Shown in pieces: positions 1 through 6,185 of a stretch of DNA of 6,185 nucleotides (position 1 is its first letter; each line of letters starts with the position of its first letter). A program made the translations under genes and the position numbers. The notes under the pieces are model-generated. The model searched no databases. It saw only the letters and a list, made by a program, of their open reading frames with translations, and was not told the DNA's origin. The DNA is from Kiritimatiellia bacterium (lineage in GTDB: Bacteria; Verrucomicrobiota; Kiritimatiellia; RFP12; DVOR01), in contig JAGCML010000013.1 in NCBI GenBank assembly GCA_017646485.1, positions 1 through 6,185 on the forward strand, given 5' to 3'.

Positions 1-396
1 ACCCTGCGCCATCGCCATCCCACGCAAGGCATCAGCAGGCACACCCGTCTTCACCCCGAGGGCCTCCACGGCGCGACTGACGACCGAAGGCGCATCCCAT
101 GCCATCGCAAGGCCCTCATAGGCGCGGTCACTAAGCGGGCCTAAAAGGAGGAATTCCGTTTCGTAATTTTGGGAAATACCCGTGAACTCGGTGAGCAAAT
201 AGACGGTTTTTTCGGAGAGACTGTAAAGACACGTGGGAGAAACCGCCACGCAGTCAGCGGGCAACACCGCCTTCTCGCGCCAAGCTGTTTTCTGTGCAGG
301 ATTCGAAAAGGTGTATTCACCGGGTCCCTCCACCGCCTGAACAGGAGCAACCATTAAGAGCAATCCCATCAAAAACGCACTCAACGCCTTCATCAT
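1..396 (-). CDS. Exported protein of unknown function, 3' end outside window (partial)
   Basis: An open frame runs from an ATG at 396 to the left edge without a stop, giving the first 132 residues. The N-terminus is a clear Sec signal peptide: Lys3, a hydrophobic stretch over about residues 4-18, then a likely cleavage after Ala21 (APVQA before VEGPGEY), so the product should act outside the cytoplasmic membrane. No lipobox cysteine is seen. The mature part has two cysteines (C49, C56) close enough for a disulfide. Residues about 62-120 (VYLLTEF, then YETEFLLLGPLSDRAYEGL, then RAVEALGVKTG) loosely recall the YdjY-type domain pattern of a Glu-containing strand, a Y/HE core and an 'ALxxLGxkxG' helix; this is a resemblance from memory, not a firm assignment. 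The start is supported by a ribosome binding site 6 bases upstream. A second ATG follows directly (393). It lies 14 bases after the membrane-protein gene and is probably in one operon with it and mtnN. Confidence 0.8.
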   Translation of the reverse strand, partial: MMKALSAFLMGLLLMVAPVQAVEGPGEYTFSNPAQKTAWREKAVLPADCVAVSPTCLYSLSEKTVYLLTEFTGISQNYETEFLLLGPLSDRAYEGLAMAWDAPSVVSRAVEALGVKTGVPADALRGMAMAQG

Positions 397-402
397 CGTT
401 TA

Positions 403-407
403 CCTCT
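403..407 (-). promoter_or_regulatory. Ribosome binding site for the exported-protein gene
   Basis: Read on the minus strand the 14 bases between the preceding stop and this start contain AGAGG, 6 bases before the ATG at 396. It is the best Shine-Dalgarno match in the window and fixes the start of the gene, which would otherwise be ambiguous because no downstream stop is visible. Confidence 0.7.
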
Positions 408-410
408 TTC

Positions 411-716
411 TTATTTCACACGTCCACGGGCATAGGTCACCACAATGCGTAAGGCCTCATCGGCAGGGGTGCCGCGTTGCACTAAAGTCTGCCACACGGC
501 AACATCCTCACGCGTCAACTGAACTGCGAAGTGTACATTTGCGACTGCGCACACCTCAGCGATGGGCGCAGAGGGCGTAAGCTCTGCTGCGGCCTTCTGC
601 CAACGGTCCATACGGGCTGAAGCAGGAATCCATTGCGCAAGCAGATACGCTGCCGCCGTTAAGCCAATGGCCAACAGCGGCAAAGCGGCCCCCTTTAACC
701 CCGCTTTAATCTGCAT
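411..716 (-). CDS. Small single-span membrane protein of unknown function (101 aa)
   Basis: I do not recognise this family. The frame stays open upstream to 887, but that part lies inside mtnN; the ATG at 716 gives a sensible protein that begins MQIKAGLKGA. Residues about 9-30 form one strongly hydrophobic segment (LPLLAIGLTAAAYLLAQW). Lys4 and Lys8 before it favour a cytoplasmic N-terminus, leaving about 70 residues on the outer side. That part has a helix-prone stretch at 36-46, a single Cys56, a middle of alternating hydrophobic residues (AVANVHFAVQL) and a basic end (YARGRVK). The start overlaps the end of mtnN by 11 bases in another frame, which indicates translational coupling; I see no independent ribosome binding site. 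The exported-protein gene follows after 14 bases. The coupling and a coherent membrane segment make it likely real, but function is unknown; a partner role to the next gene's product is only a guess. Confidence 0.72.
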   Translation of the reverse strand: MQIKAGLKGAALPLLAIGLTAAAYLLAQWIPASARMDRWQKAAAELTPSAPIAEVCAVANVHFAVQLTREDVAVWQTLVQRGTPADEALRIVVTYARGRVK

Positions 717-1404
717 GGCGCAACATGGCCAACACAATCCGAGCAGATTGGTTTGCAGCACGCTCCAAGAAATTATCGTAGGTCGTGGTGGCATCATCGT
801 CTGCGCAGTCCGACATCGTACGGATGACCAAGCACGGCTTGCCCGCTGCGTAAGCGACATGCGCAATTGCGGCACCCTCCATCTCAACGCAATCAGGGGC
901 TACAGCAGCGATAATCGCATCGCGCGTGGCGCTATCGGCCACAAATTTATCCCCTGTCGCAATGCGACCCTCACGCCAAGAACCCACCAACATGCCGGGT
1001 TGCGAACAAACCTGTGCGCACAATTGGCGCAACGCCAAATCGCCATCAAAGAATTGACGCGCCGGGAAGTATTTCAGCATGACGGCATCCTGGTCATGGA
1101 AGCACAACTCCCTGGAAATCACCACATCCAACGTGTGCAAGCCATGCGCCACACCGCCGGCAATGCCGACATTCACAATGGCATCGCATCCTTTGACAAA
1201 GAGAAGATAGGTCGCGCACGCAGCGGCATTCACCTTCCCAATGCCACAACACGCCACCACGACCTTATGACCATCAATCGTGCCAGAGAGAAACTCGGTA
1301 CCGAGCACCTTTTCCGTTGATTCAACCTGCATTTGCTCGCGCAACAACATCACTTCCTGATCCAGTGCGCCGAGAATGCCCCAACATGTTACATTCGTTT
1401 TCAT
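706..1404 (-). CDS. mtnN: 5'-methylthioadenosine/S-adenosylhomocysteine nucleosidase
   Basis: Cytoplasmic enzyme that hydrolyses the N-glycosidic bond of 5'-methylthioadenosine and S-adenosylhomocysteine, releasing adenine and the thioribose or ribosylhomocysteine. This clears inhibitory by-products of S-adenosylmethionine use and feeds methionine salvage. The 232 residues match the usual length of the family. Seen in order: GALDQEV at 12-18, whose Glu17 corresponds to the E. coli general base Glu12; GIGKVNAA at 54-61; NVGIAGG at 78-84 (E. coli NTGSAGG); TGDKF at 150-154; VEMEGAAIAH at 173-182, whose Glu176 matches the ribose-binding Glu174; and SDCAD at 198-202, whose Asp199 matches catalytic Asp197. 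The end (YDNFLERAANQSARIV) also follows the E. coli pattern. The VEME and SD motifs argue for MtnN rather than the related futalosine hydrolase or AMP nucleosidase. The start at 1404 is forced, because the next Met (residue 19) would remove the general base. There is no ribosome binding site, and a promoter lies immediately upstream. It leads the three-gene left block. Confidence 0.95.
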   Translation of the reverse strand: MKTNVTCWGILGALDQEVMLLREQMQVESTEKVLGTEFLSGTIDGHKVVVACCGIGKVNAAACATYLLFVKGCDAIVNVGIAGGVAHGLHTLDVVISRELCFHDQDAVMLKYFPARQFFDGDLALRQLCAQVCSQPGMLVGSWREGRIATGDKFVADSATRDAIIAAVAPDCVEMEGAAIAHVAYAAGKPCLVIRTMSDCADDDATTTYDNFLERAANQSARIVLAMLRHAD

Positions 1405-1412
1405 ACCCCATC

Positions 1413-1421
1413 AGTATAACA
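1413..1421 (-). promoter_or_regulatory. Extended -10 promoter of mtnN
   Basis: Read on the minus strand, TGTTATACT carries the extended -10 element TGn followed by TATACT, a five-of-six match to TATAAT, located 8 bases before the mtnN ATG. No -35 hexamer with normal 16-18 base spacing is visible (the place holds AGTGGG), which fits extended -10 promoters that can do without one. Transcription would start about at 1406-1404, that is, within two bases of the start codon. It lies in the 142-base gap after the recA terminator, where a new promoter is needed. Confidence 0.55.
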
Positions 1422-1496
1422 CAATTACGCCATCGCCCACTTGATAGATTTGACCGAGCCCTCCCCTGCGCCGCTTTGATTTCAGTCGAATGACAA

Positions 1497-1526
1497 TTAA
1501 AAAGCCGCCTGGTTAGAGGCGGCTTT
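1497..1526 (-). terminator. Rho-independent terminator after recA
   Basis: A perfect 10-base-pair stem pairs 1501-1510 with 1517-1526 (AGGCGGCTTT and its complement) around a 6-base loop. On the minus strand the stem runs directly into a T-rich tail (TTTTT then AATT). It begins 20 bases after the recA stop at 1547, so it ends the DUF3857-tsaD-recA unit and isolates it from mtnN. On the plus strand the tail is only a broken run of T (TTTGGCTTTGTTT), so strong action in that direction is doubtful, and no plus-strand gene points at it. Confidence 0.9.
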
Positions 1527-1546
1527 GGCTTTGTTTAAGCGAGGGC

Positions 1547-2602
1547 TTATTCAGCGGCAGGCGGAGGCGTATTCTGCGAGGCGCCAGGCGCAAAGGCTTC
1601 GCGATGTTCGAGGACCTTCGCACGGATGCGTTCCAAAATATCCGGATTAGCACGGAGGAATTCGGTGGCAGCAGCGGCACCCTGGCCGATTTGTTCGTTC
1701 TCGAAGCTCAACCACGAGCCGCGCTTCATCACGACACCCGCAGCCAAACCGGCATCCAAAACGGAGCCTTCCCAGGAGATGCCGCGTGCGTAGAGAATGT
1801 CAAATTCCGCTTCCGTGAAGGGCGGAGCGACCTTGTTCTTCACCACATTCACACGAGTGCGGTTGCCGAGGGCCTTGCCCGTGTTGTCCTTAATCGTGGA
1901 GATGCGCGCAATCTTCATACGCACCGAAGCGTAGAACTTGAGCGCATTACCGCCCGTGGTGGTTTCAGGCGAACCAAACATCACGCCAATCTTCATACGG
2001 ATTTGATTGGTGAAGATGCAGAGCGTGTTGGTATTCGCCAAGAGGCCGGTCAACTTACGCATCGCCTGAGACATCAAACGAGCCTGAGCGCCCATGTGAG
2101 AGTCACCGATGTCACCATCCAATTCGCTCTGAGGCACCAATGCTGCGACCGAGTCCACGATGACCACATCCACAGCACCCGAGCGAACGAGCTGTTCGGT
2201 AATCTGGAGGGCTTCTTCGCCGGAGTTGGGTTGGGCCAAAAGGAGGTTGTTCACATCCACACCAATGCGCTTGGCATAGGCGATATCCAAAGCGTGTTCA
2301 GCGTCAATAAAGGCAACGACGCCACCCTCTTTCTGAGCATTGGCAGCGATATGCAACGACAACGTCGTCTTACCGGAGGATTCATTACCAAAAATTTCAA
2401 CAATACGTCCTTTGGGGACGCCGCCTGCACCTAATGCAAGGTCGAGCGAAAATGCGCCCGTGGAAATCACAGGAATCGACTGAACTTCCACCTCGCCCAT
2501 CTGCATAATTGCAGAATCACCGAATTCTTTGCGAATTTGGCTTAAGACTGCGGAGAGTTTATCGTTTGCCTTTGCGGCGGTGGCGGTTTTCTTTTCTGCC
2601 AT
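1547..2602 (-). CDS. recA: RecA recombinase
   Basis: ATP-dependent DNA strand-exchange protein. It coats single-stranded DNA, pairs it with a homologous duplex for recombinational repair, and in most bacteria promotes LexA self-cleavage. With the ATG at 2602 it has 351 residues, normal for RecA. Seen: the N-terminal helix with [12 protein letters not shown] (25-36); Walker [10 protein letters not shown] (72-80) with Lys78; FIDAEHALD (98-106) with catalytic Glu102; Walker B VVIVD (146-150); TNQIRMKIG (198-206) with the allosteric Gln200; the DNA-binding L2 loop near 201-217 ([10 protein letters not shown]); and LKFYASVR at the subunit interface. Two deviations: Walker A has Asn73 where Pro is usual, and the tail after about 338 is Pro/Ala-rich with a single final Glu instead of the common acidic tail. 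An in-frame TTG at 2674 would add 24 residues that overlap tsaD and are unlike RecA, so I prefer ATG 2602. I see no inverted-repeat LexA box upstream. A terminator follows. Confidence 0.99.
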   Translation of the reverse strand: MAEKKTATAAKANDKLSAVLSQIRKEFGDSAIMQMGEVEVQSIPVISTGAFSLDLALGAGGVPKGRIVEIFGNESSGKTTLSLHIAANAQKEGGVVAFIDAEHALDIAYAKRIGVDVNNLLLAQPNSGEEALQITEQLVRSGAVDVVIVDSVAALVPQSELDGDIGDSHMGAQARLMSQAMRKLTGLLANTNTLCIFTNQIRMKIGVMFGSPETTTGGNALKFYASVRMKIARISTIKDNTGKALGNRTRVNVVKNKVAPPFTEAEFDILYARGISWEGSVLDAGLAAGVVMKRGSWLSFENEQIGQGAAAATEFLRANPDILERIRAKVLEHREAFAPGASQNTPPPAAE

Positions 2603-2612
2603 AATGGAGGTA

Positions 2613-2617
2613 CCTTT
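2613..2617 (-). promoter_or_regulatory. Possible ribosome binding site of recA
   Basis: AAAGG on the minus strand, 10 bases before the ATG at 2602. The match is short and the spacing slightly long, so this is tentative, but it agrees with the RecA family start and not with the upstream TTG. Confidence 0.35.
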
Positions 2618-2638
2618 CAGGGTCTTTGGGTTCGTTTT

Positions 2639-2644
2639 ATTATC
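2639..2644 (-). promoter_or_regulatory. Possible -10 element of a recA promoter
   Basis: GATAAT on the minus strand, a five-of-six match to TATAAT, in the A+T-rich gap between tsaD and recA. It would start transcription about 30 bases before the recA ATG. No good -35 is seen at 16-18 bases (the region, inside the tsaD end, reads CTCACT), so this would be a weak or activator-dependent promoter, or chance in an A+T-rich stretch. Confidence 0.3.
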
Positions 2645-2682
2645 AAAAAAATTAAACAGGAAGTGAGGGATCAATATCCCAC
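2645..2682 (-). other. Imperfect hairpin plus T7 run at the tsaD end (possible attenuator)
   Basis: On the minus strand, the last codons of tsaD contain GTGGGAT...ATCCCTCAC (2663-2682): eight pairs with a one-base bulge around a four-base loop. A run of seven T (2645-2651) follows directly after the stop codon. The 11 bases between stem and T run are too many for a standard terminator, so at best this is a weak attenuator or pause site between tsaD and recA. Confidence 0.2.
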
Positions 2683-3710
2683 GTTAAAGGATCTTCAGCA
2701 ACAAGTCCGCCCCCAACCGAGGCAAGACCTGCAATCATTGCGGCATTGTCACCGCAATAGCGCGCATGGGCCAAAAGCAAGGGCACATGATGACGCTTGG
2801 CAACAGCTTGGAGCGCTTCACGTAAGCGGCCATTTAAGGAAACACCGCCGCCCACAGCAAAGGATTTATACTGTCCCGTGCGCAAGGCGATGTCTGCACG
2901 TTTGGCCACGGCATCAACGATCGCCTCTTGGTAAGCTGCGCAAATACGTGCGACCTCGGCCTCCGACTGTGGCGGGTTCTTGCGGACATAGGTCAGCAAC
3001 GCCGTCTTCAACCCGCTAAAGGAGACGCACAACTCTGCGCGAAGTCCTTCAGGAAGCGGATGATCTGCGGCCACCTTCCCCTGCGGAAAGGCAATCGAAC
3101 GGCGCAATTCCTGCGGCACAGTCCGTGCCACACGATCAATCACTGGACCGCCCGGATAACCCAAGCCTAAGAGTTTCGCCGCCTTATCAAAGGCTTCGCC
3201 CGCCGCATCATCGATGGTTTGCCCCATCAAGTGATACGCATTCGGCGCGGAGGCCTCGACAAAACAGGTGTGACCACCGCTCACTGCGAGGCCCAACTGC
3301 GGATAGAGCGCATCCACCGAAACGGTGGGTTGGTCCAACTGCACCGACCAAAGGTGCGCATGCATGTGATTCACCGGAATTAAGGGTTTGCCAGTCGCAA
3401 GCGCCAAACCCTTTGCCGCGCTCCAGCCGACCAATAAAGAGGCGGCCAAACCTGGGCCACAGGTTGCGGCAATCGCATCCACCTCATCCAAAGGATTCGC
3501 AGCATCTGGGAAGGCCTCTTTCAAGGCCTGGGAGATAATCGCACGAATCTTTTCAATGTGAGAGCGCGAAGCGATTTCAGGCACCACGCCACCATAAGGT
3601 TGGTGAAGGGGCACCTGAGAGTAAATGACCGATGAAAGCACCTGCGAGCCGTCGCGTACAACGGCGGCCGCAGTTTCATCACACGAGCTTTCAATCCCGA
3701 GAACTGTCAT
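2652..3710 (-). CDS. tsaD: tRNA N6-adenosine threonylcarbamoyltransferase TsaD
   Basis: Catalytic subunit that transfers threonylcarbamoyl from threonylcarbamoyl-AMP to A37 of ANN-decoding tRNAs, forming t6A; in bacteria it works with TsaB and TsaE after TsaC/TsaC2 makes the intermediate. None of these partners is in the window. The 352-residue protein has the ASKHA fold marks of the Kae1/TsaD family: [11 protein letters not shown] (3-13); [12 protein letters not shown] (40-51); the metal-binding NHMHAHL (114-120) with His115 and His119; AVSGGHT (142-148); [22 protein letters not shown] (167 onward); SFSGLKTA (230-237); [12 protein letters not shown] (287-298); and CGDNAAMIA (319-327), whose Asp321 is the third metal ligand. 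The start ATG 3710 gives the family N-terminus exactly; an in-frame TTG at 3746 would run into the preceding gene. It starts 13 bases after the DUF3857 gene stops, with no clear Shine-Dalgarno sequence, and lies 49 bases before recA. All key residues are present, so it should be active. Confidence 0.98.
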   Translation of the reverse strand: MTVLGIESSCDETAAAVVRDGSQVLSSVIYSQVPLHQPYGGVVPEIASRSHIEKIRAIISQALKEAFPDAANPLDEVDAIAATCGPGLAASLLVGWSAAKGLALATGKPLIPVNHMHAHLWSVQLDQPTVSVDALYPQLGLAVSGGHTCFVEASAPNAYHLMGQTIDDAAGEAFDKAAKLLGLGYPGGPVIDRVARTVPQELRRSIAFPQGKVAADHPLPEGLRAELCVSFSGLKTALLTYVRKNPPQSEAEVARICAAYQEAIVDAVAKRADIALRTGQYKSFAVGGGVSLNGRLREALQAVAKRHHVPLLLAHARYCGDNAAMIAGLASVGGGLVAEDPLTWDIDPSLPV

Positions 3711-3723
3711 GGTAAGAAAGGGC

Positions 3724-6185
3724 TTATTCGGGCAAACGCACCACAATCGTCTGCATCTCCGGAGCGATGAGACGGCGATTCAATTCCACGCAAGCGGGGA
3801 ACAACCAAGCATCCAACACCGCAGGTGCGGAATTAATCTTTGTCGTATAGGTCAAGCAACGTTCACCCGTGGTCTCAATAAACTCATCCTTCAGGGTGAG
3901 TTCGCATGCGCCGCCACCCGGCAAGACCACCTTAAAGGGTTCGGGACGGGAGACCAACTGACTCCCCTTCGGCAAAATCACCTTCAGTTCGTTGTTGACT
4001 GCGGTAGCTTCATCCTGCCAAATGGGGTTCGAACGGCGCGTACCACGCATCGAGTAAACGGGCGAAACCATACGCGGCAAAGGAACGCTCAAGATGGCAC
4101 CCTGACGAATGGCGTAGTGCTTGGCAGCCACCGTCAAAGTGGCCTTCACGGGAGAGGTTTCGGTTTCAATCTTGTAGTCGCTAATGGGTTCTGCACCGAT
4201 AGCCAAAGCTTCAGCGGCAGCAGCGAGTGCACGCTTACGCGTTTCGGGCGTGGATTCACGCACTGTGCGGCGAATCTGACCTGCAGCCAAACCATAAGCC
4301 AACGTTTCAGAGGAGATGGTCGCATCGCCACCCGCATCAACCGTCAAACGAAGTTTCGACTCCTGGCGGGTGCGATTGGCTTCGTCAGCCGTGTACAATT
4401 CGCGACCCTTTTCGGTCATCACGGCGCGAGAGGTCAGGCGCGTCACTGCCACTTCATCGCAGTCAGCACCATCACCAATCAAACGACCATCTTCCAAACG
4501 GATGTACGGCGTGGCCCAACGTGTCCAACGCGGCACTTCACGTGCAGCAATACGCGTATTGAAGGCATAGTCATAGGCCAAGGTGTGCTGGTCAGCAAAG
4601 ACGATTTCTGCGTCAATGTCTGCCTCACGGAGCATGGCCAACCAAAGAATCAAGCGGTCGAGGCGGTTGCCATAACCTGCAGCCAAGGTGGTATCCGGAT
4701 TCGACAAGGTGCCGTAAACGAGTGCACTCCAAGAGGGACCCGCCTGACGAATACGACGAGCCATGAACTCCTGAATCGCCTTCAAGAGCGCATCGGTGTC
4801 ATCGTCGTCAATATTTTCAATCAAAGCCTCCACCGTGTCTTCCGTCACAGGGTAATCTTCATCGAGCACATCCTCAATCTTTTCAATCAAGTCGGGCATC
4901 AAACGATGCGCTGCAGCATTGCGATGGGCCACGTAAATGACGGGCGAGAAGAGTTCGGCCGAGGGCGTGCTGGGTTCAGCCTTCACCGCAGGACGATTGC
5001 GCAAGGTCCATGTGTAGACCTTCTTCTGCTTTGCCGTCGGGCCTTCACCCTCCGTAATGATCTCTTCGGTGCGTTCCACATCCACATTTTCGAAGTTGCG
5101 TTCAGCGATGCGCATATTGGGCACTTCGGCCAAAGGCACGGTCAAAGAGTAGGTTTCTTCTTCGGTGGAGTATTCACAGTCAAAGATCTTGGTTTCGCAG
5201 AAGGGCAGATTATCCTTCGAGGTAATCACCCAATCCAAGTGCGACACGGAGCCCACTTCAATCGCGGGGAGCGAAATCACCTTCTGCTTCCATGCGGCAT
5301 AACGCGGAGCACCGGCAGCGCCATCGCTATCCAGTTCGTTGATTTCCTTCTGGGTCACAGGGATGCAGTCACCCTTCGCGGTGGTCACTTCGGCCACGTT
5401 GAGCGTGAGGGTCTGCCAATCAGGCGCATACCAGAGCTTCATTTCGCCCTGAGAACGCTTACCCTGGAAGGTGTTCACACGCACTTTACGGGTGTAGTGA
5501 TAAGAAGTCGAACCATCTTCATTCAAGGTGGTGCGAGAGATATCGCTTACCATCGTGGCATCTTCGTTTGCCGTCGTATTCTGCACAAAGAGCGGACGCA
5601 ACTCTTCAAAACGACTCATGCGTTCGCGGAAACGACGCAAAGCGCGATAGTTTTCAGGGGTGTAAGTCTTCTGAGAGAGTTCGAGTTCGCGCGTCAAGGT
5701 GATGGTATCTGCAGCCTTATCCTGCTTGCAGATCACATCGTAAGAGGCACCATTCGACTTCAAAATGGGATCCTGTGGCAACACCTGTGCCTCGCCCAAG
5801 CTATTAAAGCCACGCAAGGTCAAGGTTTCACGCACCGCACAGGGAGAGGAAATCACCCAGTCATACTTACGTTCGGGTTGTTCCAAACCATCAAAGAGGA
5901 AGTTCACCATACCGAATACACGGCTGAAATAGGGCAACTTCACCAAGGTGTGTCCTTCGTTATTGGGCACAGCGTAGTCAGCAACGCGCGCCGTCAAGGT
6001 GAGGACCAAGGGTTGCGTGATATCTTTCGGATTCTCAGGCGTGTAGGAAATGCCCGTCAATTCTGCACCAGGCAACACGCGCTTGACCATGCCATCCATG
6101 CGTTCGCGCAACACTTCAGGCGTGGACTTCACGAAGACCGAACGGTACACATTGTCATTGATGCCGTCAAAACGCAAGGTCGAGG
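3724..6185 (-). CDS. Large DUF3857 / transglutaminase-like protein, 5' end outside window (partial)
   Basis: The frame is open to the right edge, and the first possible start in it is only a TTG at 6177, so the true N-terminus lies outside; about 819 residues are seen. Numbering from 6177: residues about 1-200 look like the C-terminal beta-rich module that usually ends a DUF3857-transglutaminase protein. Residues about 215-420 look like a DUF3857 domain (SYHYTRKVRVNTFQGK, LPAIEVGSVSHLDWVI). An acidic helical linker follows (430-470, with a DDDD run). Residues 470-575 resemble a transglutaminase core, and 590-817 repeat the C-terminal module. The core has GNRLDR (503-508) where active relatives have a GDCxDK motif, so the catalytic Cys seems to be missing, and the His position is also not filled. 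Proteins of this family are usually exported or in the periplasm; the signal peptide would be outside the window. Function is unknown; a role in binding or processing envelope peptides is inference. tsaD starts 13 bases after it, so they are probably co-transcribed. Confidence 0.82.
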   Translation of the reverse strand, partial: STLRFDGINDNVYRSVFVKSTPEVLRERMDGMVKRVLPGAELTGISYTPENPKDITQPLVLTLTARVADYAVPNNEGHTLVKLPYFSRVFGMVNFLFDGLEQPERKYDWVISSPCAVRETLTLRGFNSLGEAQVLPQDPILKSNGASYDVICKQDKAADTITLTRELELSQKTYTPENYRALRRFRERMSRFEELRPLFVQNTTANEDATMVSDISRTTLNEDGSTSYHYTRKVRVNTFQGKRSQGEMKLWYAPDWQTLTLNVAEVTTAKGDCIPVTQKEINELDSDGAAGAPRYAAWKQKVISLPAIEVGSVSHLDWVITSKDNLPFCETKIFDCEYSTEEETYSLTVPLAEVPNMRIAERNFENVDVERTEEIITEGEGPTAKQKKVYTWTLRNRPAVKAEPSTPSAELFSPVIYVAHRNAAAHRLMPDLIEKIEDVLDEDYPVTEDTVEALIENIDDDDTDALLKAIQEFMARRIRQAGPSWSALVYGTLSNPDTTLAAGYGNRLDRLILWLAMLREADIDAEIVFADQHTLAYDYAFNTRIAAREVPRWTRWATPYIRLEDGRLIGDGADCDEVAVTRLTSRAVMTEKGRELYTADEANRTRQESKLRLTVDAGGDATISSETLAYGLAAGQIRRTVRESTPETRKRALAAAAEALAIGAEPISDYKIETETSPVKATLTVAAKHYAIRQGAILSVPLPRMVSPVYSMRGTRRSNPIWQDEATAVNNELKVILPKGSQLVSRPEPFKVVLPGGGACELTLKDEFIETTGERCLTYTTKINSAPAVLDAWLFPACVELNRRLIAPEMQTIVVRLPE

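Noticed and set aside
141..350. Minus-strand frame of 69 codons beginning MLLFRRWRD
   Set aside because: It is in another frame inside the exported-protein gene, which has a signal peptide and a ribosome binding site and better explains this stretch.
717..887. Longer N-terminus for the small membrane protein (start at 887)
   Set aside because: The extra 57 residues lie wholly within mtnN in another frame, have low-quality composition, and would put a Trp/Cys/Arg-rich stretch before the membrane segment. ATG 716 gives a normal coupled overlap.
562..1320. Plus-strand open frame of 252 codons
   Set aside because: It lies opposite mtnN and the small membrane-protein gene. Its translation shows no recognisable motif, whereas the minus strand carries clear MtnN motifs.
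1491..1496. TTGTCA as a -35 element for mtnN
   Set aside because: It resembles TTGACA, but it lies about 70 bases from the TATACT box and has no -10 sequence at normal spacing.
1405..1546. Riboswitch for SAM or SAH before mtnN
   Set aside because: The only structured element is the recA terminator, and the mtnN promoter lies next to the ATG, leaving no leader RNA to hold a riboswitch.
1604..2434. Plus-strand open frame of 276 codons
   Set aside because: It is the antisense shadow of recA; the translation is rich in His and Arg in a way typical of antisense frames and has no domain pattern.
2603..2651. LexA (SOS) box upstream of recA
   Set aside because: A GAAC half-site is present, but there is no matching GTTC at the right distance and no CTGT-N8-ACAG pattern, so no operator can be claimed.
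2603..2674. Extended RecA beginning MIPHFLF at a TTG
   Set aside because: It would overlap tsaD by 23 bases, uses TTG, and adds residues not found in RecA; ATG 2602 gives the family start.
3711..3746. Extended TsaD beginning MWCVCPN at a TTG
   Set aside because: It overlaps the preceding gene and lies before the family-typical start MTVLGIESS at 3710.

Overview
The window holds six genes, all on the minus strand, so they read from the right edge to the left. From sequence alone it is a bacterial chromosomal segment of medium to fairly high G+C with tightly packed genes. I see no mobile element, phage gene, tRNA, rRNA or CRISPR array. The organism is not certain. A large multidomain DUF3857/transglutaminase-type protein, weak use of Shine-Dalgarno sites and a diverged RecA would suit a member of the Planctomycetota-Verrucomicrobiota-Kiritimatiellota group, but this is a low-confidence inference.

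Right block (6185 to 1501), read in order: (1) the 3' part of a very large DUF3857/transglutaminase-like protein whose start lies beyond the window; (2) tsaD, for the t6A modification of tRNA, 13 bases after it; (3) recA, 49 bases after tsaD; (4) a clear rho-independent terminator 20 bases after the recA stop. The order and spacing suggest co-transcription, possibly with an extra promoter just before recA.

Left block (1421 to 1): an extended -10 promoter sits almost on top of the mtnN start codon. mtnN encodes MTA/SAH nucleosidase. It is followed by an 11-base-overlapping gene for a 101-residue one-span membrane protein, and then, 14 bases later and behind a good ribosome binding site, by a gene for an exported protein that runs off the left edge. 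These three look like one transcript that joins S-adenosylmethionine by-product recycling to two uncharacterised envelope proteins.

The points most worth a second look are the DUF3857 protein, which appears to contain a tandem duplication with a transglutaminase fold that has lost its catalytic cysteine and histidine, the near-leaderless mtnN promoter, and the uncharacterised membrane/exported pair behind mtnN. I did not find a convincing wholly new system; most of the window is housekeeping.
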